Below, piece after piece: positions 28,457 to 33,804 of a DNA stretch of 33,804 bases. Within the stretch, counting starts at the first letter, position 1; each line of letters opens with the position of its first letter. Under the pieces are notes generated by a model. It had not been told where the DNA came from. It searched no databases and saw only the letters and a program-made list of their open reading frames with translations. A program made the translations under genes and the position numbers. The stretch comes from an uncultured Eubacteriales bacterium (GTDB taxonomy: Bacteria; Bacillota; Clostridia; TANB77; CAG-508), in assembly GCA_949288185.1 (NCBI GenBank), contig CASEIZ010000058.1, positions 1 through 33,804 of the forward strand, in the 5' to 3' direction.

Positions 28457-28487
28457 TTGAAACACGGTCAAAATAAGAGAAATAAAA
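28457..28487. repeat. Right copy of the 31-bp direct repeat, candidate attachment site
   Basis: It matches 18448-18478 at 28 of 31 positions in the same orientation. Together they would enclose the element with the integrase, the three-gene operon and the replication operon. Confidence 0.5.
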
Positions 28488-28578
28488 CCGTAAATTATCT
28501 GCACTGATAAGATTTAATATTAACAGGTATATTATAAAATTTCTGAACATAATAAAATTTCACTCTTTTAGTGAACTT

Positions 28579-29325
28579 TTAATCTCTATATGTTGGTCCA
28601 TTTATAAGATTTAATTCTTCTTCTGTTGGTTCTCTTAATATATTTAATTTTTCAGCATCTTGTAGGCATTCTTCTAAAGAATGATAATAAAATTTAAGTC
28701 TTCCATTATCACTGTTAAAAATGTATGTTAGCATTTCTTTAGAGGTACCTTGTAGTATATCTTCGTCTAATTCTCCATTTTTTACTGCTTGTTCTATACC
28801 TGTAAGTCCTGGAGATATTGGAAGTAATTCTCCTGGTTGTGGGTATTGTAGCCCCATAACTTCATTTGTTTTCGTATTATTGTTAGTTTCTTCTTTTGAA
28901 GATGTTGAGGTATTACTGGTATTGTCATTTTCATCTTTCTCTGGTTTCTTATATGGTGTTACTTTTTTACTACTACTATATACGCTCAATGCTTTATTAC
29001 AATTTATACATCTACAAAAACCTTCTCCAGTTCTTTCCATTACTGGTTTGTCTATAAAATCCATAAACCAAAAAACTGATGTATAATTTCCTTCTCCACA
29101 ATACGGACATTTAAAGAAAATAGTATCGTCATCAACTTCTTTATATGTTGAATATCTATTTATATCTATTAAATGATAAATTCCATATAATATTAAAACT
29201 AATACAATAATTCCTATAATTCTTAATATAACTTTACTAGCTTTTTTTTCTTTTAAGTTTGCACCACAATATATACAATATTCACTATCATTTGAATTTT
29301 CTTTCTTACACCTTTTACAGTACAT
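28579..29325 (-). CDS. Zinc-ribbon membrane protein
   Basis: The 248-residue protein opens with a zinc ribbon (MYCKRCKKENSNDSEYCIYC), followed by one transmembrane helix (residues about 34-53) and a second CxxC pair (FKCPYCGEGN, then CRCINC). A linker rich in Ser, Thr, Asn follows. The C-terminal 60 residues repeat a DEDILQGTSKEM-type helical segment. AAAGGAGG lies 7 bases before the ATG at 29325. It is one of three adjacent leftward genes with similar zinc-ribbon starts. Function unknown. Confidence 0.65.
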   Translation of the reverse strand: MYCKRCKKENSNDSEYCIYCGANLKEKKASKVILRIIGIIVLVLILYGIYHLIDINRYSTYKEVDDDTIFFKCPYCGEGNYTSVFWFMDFIDKPVMERTGEGFCRCINCNKALSVYSSSKKVTPYKKPEKDENDNTSNTSTSSKEETNNNTKTNEVMGLQYPQPGELLPISPGLTGIEQAVKNGELDEDILQGTSKEMLTYIFNSDNGRLKFYYHSLEECLQDAEKLNILREPTEEELNLINGPTYRD

Positions 29326-29349
29326 ATAAATTCCTCCTTTGTGCATTTT

Positions 29350-29847
29350 TTAAAGTGTGCTTAAAAATCCTATAATAAATCCGTATGCAAAATAATACCA
29401 TATTGCGTCTATAACTCCTAATACAATTGCAGCAGTTGCCTGTTTATTGCTTTTCTCACTAATGCCACTTTGACATTTTCCTATTATTCCTAAAACTATT
29501 GATGCTATTCCAAGTAATAAAGGAACTACAAAAAGTCCTACAATAGAACAAATTAGACCTATCAATGCCACTACACTATCTTTACCTTCGTTTTCTTCAT
29601 ATCGTTCTTGATTATTATTTTCATTAAAATTTTGTTGGTCGCACCTATTTCCGCACTTATTACAAAATCTTGCATTTTCGTCTAATTTATTGCCACATTT
29701 ATTACAAAATTTATATCCACTTTCTTCTTCTAACAAATATTTTCCACAATTATGGCAATACTTATCTCCATTTGTTACTGCCTTACATACAGGGCATACC
29801 TGAATTTGCTTTATAACCTCATTTAATTTTTTATCTTCATTATCCAT
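29350..29847 (-). CDS. Zinc-ribbon protein with two membrane segments
   Basis: A 165-residue protein with three zinc-ribbon-like Cys pairs (CPVCKAV, CHNCGKYL, then FCNKCGNKLDENARFCNKCG) in the first 70 residues and a charged linker. Two hydrophobic segments follow (VVALIGLICSIVGLFVVPLL and a segment near the C-terminus), like DUF4190-type membrane proteins. It follows the zinc-ribbon/PH-like gene by 56 bp and precedes the other zinc-ribbon membrane gene by 24 bp. Function unknown. Confidence 0.65.
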   Translation of the reverse strand: MDNEDKKLNEVIKQIQVCPVCKAVTNGDKYCHNCGKYLLEEESGYKFCNKCGNKLDENARFCNKCGNRCDQQNFNENNNQERYEENEGKDSVVALIGLICSIVGLFVVPLLLGIASIVLGIIGKCQSGISEKSNKQATAAIVLGVIDAIWYYFAYGFIIGFLSTL

Positions 29848-29903
29848 ATTAAATCCCCTTTCATTGCTTAATTATAAGCTTTTTCGTTAGTTTTTATATG
29901 TAC

Positions 29904-30512
29904 CTATTTTTCTATTGCTTTTCTATATTCTAAAATTTGTTGCAAAAAGTTTTCTGGACTAATTCCCGTTGATTTCAAAGTAATATCTACATAATTGCGA
30001 TTTTTTATTTTAGTTTTTAGATTTAGATGTATAAATTTATTACCTAAAGTTGATTTTATATATATATTTCCTATATTCTCCCAAGGAATAAACCCTACTG
30101 CTATTGCACTACTATTATCTATTATTCCTTCTTTATTTACTATAACTAATGGTGTTCCTTCGCTAGCTCTTTTAATGTAATATATACATATATACCCAAA
30201 AAATATTATTCCAACTAATGCAATAATTTTAAATCCATAAAATACTAATATACTCGTTCCAAATATCTCCATATCTACAAATGTCCTGTACTTCATAAAT
30301 AAAACAATAAAGCCACCTATAACTAATATTAATGCCCCTAATGTATATAACACATTACCGTTTGTATTTTGTCTAATTTCTAATTCTTCAATTTTTGTTT
30401 TTTCATTTATTTTATTTTCTTGTTTTAATTCATTTATCTTTAGTTTTTCTCCACAATAAATGCAAAAATTACTATCATTATTATTTTCTTTTCCACATTT
30501 ACTACAATACAT
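29904..30512 (-). CDS. Zinc-ribbon membrane protein with PH-like domain
   Basis: The 202-residue protein starts MYCSKCGKENNNDSNFCIYC, a zinc ribbon nearly the same as at 29325. Two transmembrane helices span about 53-73 and 86-112. The C-terminal 80 residues (VNKEGIIDNSSAIAVGFIPW and so on) look like the PH-like domain of STM3941-type membrane proteins. Function unknown; grouped with the two neighbours and the coiled-coil gene upstream. Confidence 0.6.
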   Translation of the reverse strand: MYCSKCGKENNNDSNFCIYCGEKLKINELKQENKINEKTKIEELEIRQNTNGNVLYTLGALILVIGGFIVLFMKYRTFVDMEIFGTSILVFYGFKIIALVGIIFFGYICIYYIKRASEGTPLVIVNKEGIIDNSSAIAVGFIPWENIGNIYIKSTLGNKFIHLNLKTKIKNRNYVDITLKSTGISPENFLQQILEYRKAIEK

Positions 30513-30535
30513 TTCTTAATTTCTCCTTATTTCAT

Positions 30536-31369
30536 TTATATTGTTGTTAAATAGTCTATTGCTGATTTAATTCCGTTTGTAGTTATTGTTTCTTGATATT
30601 CTAAAGGTTCTGATTTTTCTTTTATAAGGTTATTTCCTTCATTTCTAATAGGGTCTAATTTCGCTTTTATATTATTTAATTTTTGTTCTTCTACACTTAA
30701 CTCTTGTTCTGCTAACTGTAACTCTTGTGTTACTCTTTGTAAATTGTTTTCCAATTCTTGATGTGTAGGTACTGTTTTATCTGGTTGAATATTATATTTT
30801 TTTACAACATTTGTAAAAGCTTCTATTTCGTAACTATCTCCATTCGTTACAAACATATCATATAAATGGTCATATTCTGAAATAGATATATTTCCTTTGA
30901 TATTGTATTTAATTACATAATCTTCAATAGTATTTACTCCCTCTAATGTTAATTTTGCTCTATTATCATCTAAAATATTATAAGTTCTATTTTCTAATTC
31001 CTTTGTAGCATTGTTTTTTGATGATGTCAATGTATTTACTTTTTCTTCTGCTGTATTCTTAATTTTTTCTTGTTCTTTATATTCTTGTTTTATAATATCT
31101 ACATCTGGTCTCGCTTGATATACATATTTTGCTATTTCTTGGTCTGTTTCAGGAATATCTTTTATTTTATTTTCAAAATCTTCTTCACTCTCTGCAAATG
31201 TGTAATTATATATTCTTGCTTGTCTTAAATCTTCTGCCTTATATTGTTCATAAGCAATGTTTTGATGTTTCCAATAATTTACTTGATAATTCATAAATAT
31301 TATATATCCTATTATTAAAATAACTAACACAACTACTATTATTGTATTCTCTTTTCTTTCATTATTCAT
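30536..31369 (-). CDS. Single-pass membrane protein with coiled coil
   Basis: A 277-residue protein with one N-terminal transmembrane helix (TIIVVVLVILIIGYIIFM, about residues 8-25) and an extended, glutamate- and lysine-rich body. Strong coiled-coil signal lies at about 200-255 (LENNLQRVTQELQLAEQELS). The bulk is probably outside the cell. The start at 31369 is preferred, with GAGGTGG upstream. No family is recognised. Confidence 0.55.
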   Translation of the reverse strand: MNNERKENTIIVVVLVILIIGYIIFMNYQVNYWKHQNIAYEQYKAEDLRQARIYNYTFAESEEDFENKIKDIPETDQEIAKYVYQARPDVDIIKQEYKEQEKIKNTAEEKVNTLTSSKNNATKELENRTYNILDDNRAKLTLEGVNTIEDYVIKYNIKGNISISEYDHLYDMFVTNGDSYEIEAFTNVVKKYNIQPDKTVPTHQELENNLQRVTQELQLAEQELSVEEQKLNNIKAKLDPIRNEGNNLIKEKSEPLEYQETITTNGIKSAIDYLTTI

Positions 31370-31536
31370 AAAACTACCACCTCTTATTTTCAATTTTTCC
31401 TATATATTTTAATTGTATCACTAAAATTTTTTATTGTAAATACCAATGACTGTTTTTATTCATTTTGTAAATACTAATTACTGTTAGTGTTACTTACTTA
31501 TTGATAAAATTTTGTTGAAAGTAGGTGTTTACAATA

Positions 31537-31884
31537 ATGACTGATGTTAATAATAATTCAAATATCGCTAAAATAATTGGCAATAATATAAAACAAATTC
31601 GTACTTTAGAGGGCATATCCCAAGAAAAACTGGCTGAAACAATTGGTAAATCTGCTCATTTTATTTCAGTTTTAGAGCGAGGGGAGAGTGGGGTGTCAGT
31701 TCAAACTGTTATTGATATTTGTAGGGCTTTAAATACTGATACTAATTCTATATTTGCTGGTACAATAGATAATATTTCTGTTCCTGCTGATAGTTTATTG
31801 AATAAATCTTTTGAAAATTTTGATAAGAAAGATAAAGATATGGTTTCATACCTTATAAATTATATAATGAGTTCTAAAAAGTGA
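31537..31884 (+). CDS. XRE-family HTH regulator
   Basis: The 115-residue protein has a full helix-turn-helix (IKQIRTLEGISQEKLAETIG, then SAHFISVLERGESGVSVQTV) at about residues 16-72 and a short C-terminal helical tail. It is divergent from the membrane coiled-coil gene with 167 bp between them and may regulate it. The ATG at 31537 is preferred, with an AGGTG site 9 bases upstream; a GTG at 31525 would overlap it. Confidence 0.85.
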   Translation: MTDVNNNSNIAKIIGNNIKQIRTLEGISQEKLAETIGKSAHFISVLERGESGVSVQTVIDICRALNTDTNSIFAGTIDNISVPADSLLNKSFENFDKKDKDMVSYLINYIMSSKK

Positions 31885-31917
31885 TACAAGGAATACCTTT
31901 ATTGATATTCCTTGTAT
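31884..31917. terminator. Bidirectional terminator between convergent genes
   Basis: ATACAAGGAATA/TATTCCTTGTAT is a perfect 12-bp stem with a 10-base loop, overlapping the end of the regulator gene and 6 bp from the stop of the leftward gene. Confidence 0.7.
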
Positions 31918-31922
31918 ATTTT

Positions 31923-32183
31923 CTATTTACTTAATGCTTCTGTCATTAGTCTTGTTGCCATTTTAAATCCCTCTGAAAAATATTCTCGCATTTCTTGCTC
32001 GTCTAGGCTTCCACTTATAGAAAGTATTTCTTCTAATCCTTTTCTTTGTTCTTCATTTAATTGTTTTGTGTACTGCTCTTTTCGTGTTATGAAATTTCTT
32101 AAAAGTTTTCTATAAGGTGGTGTTATTTTTTTATTCATTTCTACTTGTTCAAATAATTCTAATATTTTGCTCTTGCTTGGCAT
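31923..32183 (-). CDS. DUF6809-like small protein
   Basis: The 86-residue protein has a PPYRKLLRNF segment, a central helix LNEEQRKGLEEIL and the C-terminal FSEGFKMATRLMTEAL, which I recall as the ending of DUF6809 proteins common in Clostridia mobile elements. Function is unknown. It follows the next leftward gene within 23 bp. Confidence 0.55.
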   Translation of the reverse strand: MPSKSKILELFEQVEMNKKITPPYRKLLRNFITRKEQYTKQLNEEQRKGLEEILSISGSLDEQEMREYFSEGFKMATRLMTEALSK

Positions 32184-32206
32184 AAATATATACTCCTTTC
32201 ATTATT

Positions 32207-32650
32207 TTAAGCTATTTGACATATTCCACCACTTGCTCCTTTTATTTGTATTCCTCCAAATTCAGCCATTTCTGGGTCAGCTAGGTTTATACAATAGGCT
32301 AATGGTAGTCCGTCTTTTAATTCTGCTCTGTCTCTTTTCCATTCTTCTTGATGTTGACTAACATATAACATACTTAATAATGTTCCACCATATATTACTG
32401 GTGTTGATATTATATGATATACTAAAGCATTGTTTTTCTTCTCAAATTCCTCTACTATTTCGGTATATTCGTCTTTATTGCTAACCCAATACAATATTCC
32501 TTGTATATTTTGGTTTATGTATTCTGAATAATAGATAGTATTGTTTTCTTTGAACTCTTTTAATACCGTTTCCAGTAGTCCATATTGCTTTTGTAATATA
32601 GTTAATCTTTCTAATGCCTCTTGTTTTTGTAGTATTTTTAGGTCTTCCAC
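32207..32650 (-). CDS. Unidentified 147-residue protein
   Basis: The GTG at 32648-32650 follows AAAGGAGG with 7 bases between and is the likely start. The protein has an N-terminal helical region (EDLKILQKQEALERLTILQK) and a C-terminal part with CINLADPEMAEFGGIQIKGA, an arrangement I recall from small proteins of Clostridia conjugative elements, without known function. Confidence 0.55.
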   Translation of the reverse strand: MEDLKILQKQEALERLTILQKQYGLLETVLKEFKENNTIYYSEYINQNIQGILYWVSNKDEYTEIVEEFEKKNNALVYHIISTPVIYGGTLLSMLYVSQHQEEWKRDRAELKDGLPLAYCINLADPEMAEFGGIQIKGASGGICQIA

Positions 32651-32899
32651 ATAATTACCTCCTTTCAAATTTTGTTTTTGTAATTATAATTCTAATAGGG
32701 AGTAATTTTCTTGTTCTAATGATATAATAAATTGTTTAAACATAATTTTATTGCTTTTGGGTCTACTTTTTTAATATGTGGAATTCTGAAACTTAGCTAT
32801 ACCAATAAATGTATATTTTAAAGGTGGGTCTCCTTGTTGGAACCCCTCCTGTATGATACTGGGTAATACTCTATGATACTTATTTGATTAAAGCAAAAA

Positions 32900-32927
32900 A
32901 AATTACTGACCTGTAATGCAGTAATTT
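32900..32927 (-). terminator. Leftward terminator
   Basis: AAATTACTG/CAGTAATTT is a perfect 9-bp stem; on the minus strand it is followed by TTTTTGC. It is the second terminator past tRNA-Leu. Confidence 0.65.
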
Positions 32928-32971
32928 CAACACTCTGTGATATTCTGTGATACTCTATGATAATAAAAAAA

Positions 32972-33001
32972 TTCCAGGTTTATATGTGTAAAAACCTGGA
33001 A
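32972..33001 (-). terminator. Terminator of tRNA-Leu
   Basis: TTCCAGGTTT/AAACCTGGAA is a perfect 10-bp stem starting 4 bases past the tRNA 3' end, with TTTTTTT following on the minus strand. Confidence 0.85.
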
Positions 33002-33004
33002 AAA

Positions 33005-33092
33005 TGGTGCAGATGGCCGGAATCGAACCGGCACGGTTTATTCAACCGCAGGATTTTAAGTCCTGTGCGTCTACCAGTTCCGCCACATCTGC
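33005..33092 (-). tRNA. tRNA-Leu (anticodon UAA), CCA encoded
   Basis: The 88-base gene starts GCAGATG and ends CATCTGC plus discriminator A and CCA. The anticodon stem CAGGA/TCCTG encloses the normal 7-base loop CTTAAAA, anticodon TAA. The long variable arm (CGGTT...AACCG) identifies a leucine tRNA, and the T-arm carries GGTTCGATTCC. It is in the same orientation as the downstream terminators and follows carD. Confidence 0.97.
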
Positions 33093-33231
33093 ATATTTGA
33101 ACTGGTTTATCTTGACGACAATAGTTATTATAATATTTGTTCTTTTTTTTGTCAATAGATTTTCATATATTTTTTAAAATTTTTAAAAATTTTAAGAAGC
33201 CTTCGTAAATTAGGCTTCTCATGGGTTAATA

Positions 33232-33804
33232 TTAAGTATTATCTGTTCCTGTTCCTTCTGTACCTTCAAAAGGTATGAATTTATTTACGACACTTTCTGT
33301 TGATACATCTTCTGCTCTAAACATCATAAATGATGTATTAATTTTATTTTCTACTAATTGTTCTACTTCTTCTTGTGTTGCATGTTCTGCTAAAACTAAT
33401 TCACTAACTAAAATTTGTTTTGCATTGTTTAACATTTTTTTCTCGCCTGTTGAAAGTCCTTTTTCTTTTTGTTTAAAACTTAAGTTTCTTACAACATCAG
33501 CTATTTCATAAATATCTCCGCTCTTCATCTTTTCCATATTATCTCTATAGCGTTTATTCCAATTTTTATCCATAGCTGTTTCATCTTGTTCTAAAACTCC
33601 AAATACTTTATCTGCTGATTCTTTGTTAATTATATTTCTAACCCCAACTTCTTCTGCTTTTGCGGTTGGTATCATTACTTTAACCTCACCTGGCATTTTT
33701 AAAATATAATAAGACTGTTTTTGTCCTAAAATATCTTTTTCTTCTATTGCATCTATTGTTCCTGCCCCGTGCATTGGGTATACGATTTTGTCTCCTACAT
33801 TGAA
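33232..33804 (-). CDS. carD: CarD/CdnL-family transcription regulator, N-terminus cut by the window edge
   Basis: The frame is open at the right edge and reads FNVGDKIVYPMHGAGTIDAI, the start of CarD proteins minus about one residue. 190 residues are visible. The N-terminal Tudor-like domain would bind the RNA polymerase beta subunit; the helical C-terminal part (KRYRDNMEKMKSGDIYEIADVVRNL and so on) binds promoter DNA. It stabilises open complexes at promoters such as those of rRNA genes. The end is a threonine-rich tail. tRNA-Leu lies 140 bp downstream. Confidence 0.92.
   Translation of the reverse strand, partial: FNVGDKIVYPMHGAGTIDAIEEKDILGQKQSYYILKMPGEVKVMIPTAKAEEVGVRNIINKESADKVFGVLEQDETAMDKNWNKRYRDNMEKMKSGDIYEIADVVRNLSFKQKEKGLSTGEKKMLNNAKQILVSELVLAEHATQEEVEQLVENKINTSFMMFRAEDVSTESVVNKFIPFEGTEGTGTDNT

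Larger units (their letters stand above)
32669..33004. other. Gene-free stretch with terminators and short repeats
   Basis: The stretch holds a hairpin near 32838-32859 and several copies of a CTVTGATA-like octamer (near 32871, 32932, 32941 and 32952), then two terminators listed separately. The repeats end just before the tRNA-Leu 3' end and might mark an old insertion junction. No gene is seen. Confidence 0.4.

Overview
The window is AT-rich DNA of a low-GC Clostridia-like bacterium. Supporting signs are strong AAAGGAGG ribosome binding sites, a CarD-family regulator, a TnpV/MobV/large serine recombinase module, a DUF6809-like protein, and an APH(2'')-like kinase of Gram-positive type. Stop codons TAA, TAG and TGA all look normal. 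I cannot name the species.

Layout. 1-8.8 kb: mostly leftward small metabolic and detoxification genes (two SDR oxidoreductases, a frameshifted PhzF, two GNAT acetyltransferases, an APH(2'')-like kinase), then a DEDDh exonuclease-BRCT with a Cys-rich partner, a DUF5677-like protein and a Vsr/DUF559-like nuclease. 8.8-11.6 kb: repeats, a 23-codon gene, a foreign-looking gene, DinD, and a cupin-like gene on the plus strand. 11.6-16.6 kb: a Tn4451-like mobilizable element (TnpV, MobV relaxase, oriT hairpin, serine recombinase, a possible nuclease, and a leader with an attenuator-like hairpin). 16.6-18.5 kb: small genes. 18.4-28.5 kb: an integrated element bounded by a 31-bp imperfect direct repeat. 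Its leftward arm carries a tyrosine integrase, a 306-aa possible nuclease, an RNase J-like metallo-beta-lactamase protein and a CbbX-like AAA+ ATPase. Its rightward arm carries an excisionase-like protein, an unknown protein and a primase-SF3 helicase. 28.5-32.7 kb: zinc-ribbon membrane proteins, an XRE regulator and DUF genes. 33.0 kb: tRNA-Leu(UAA), then carD running off the right edge.

The main discovery is in the reading frames. Five genes (dinD, the AAA+ ATPase, the MBL protein, the integrase, the primase-helicase) look broken into 11 pieces. Every break sits at a zero-frame CGG codon, and reading four bases, CGGN, as one glycine restores a complete and correct family member. There are 15 such sites: 1 in dinD, 3 in the AAA+ gene, 7 in the MBL gene, 2 in the integrase and 2 in the primase. 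They restore both Walker A glycines of the ATPase, the GSGGNGKST loop of the helicase, the HGLRH box of the integrase, the glycine after HHHQDH in the MBL protein, and the GGTMPE tail of DinD. CGG in the other two frames is common in the same genes (about 20 by hand count on the 18.5-24.3 kb minus strand) and never disturbs the frame, so this is not a base-calling artefact tied to the trinucleotide. The simplest reading is that CGG has no ordinary arginine use here and CGGN is decoded as a quadruplet glycine codon, perhaps by a tRNA-Gly with an enlarged anticodon loop. No such tRNA is visible in the window. Two foreign-looking genes (9457-9810 and 11049-11558) do carry one zero-frame CGG as an apparent Arg codon and are the main counter-evidence.
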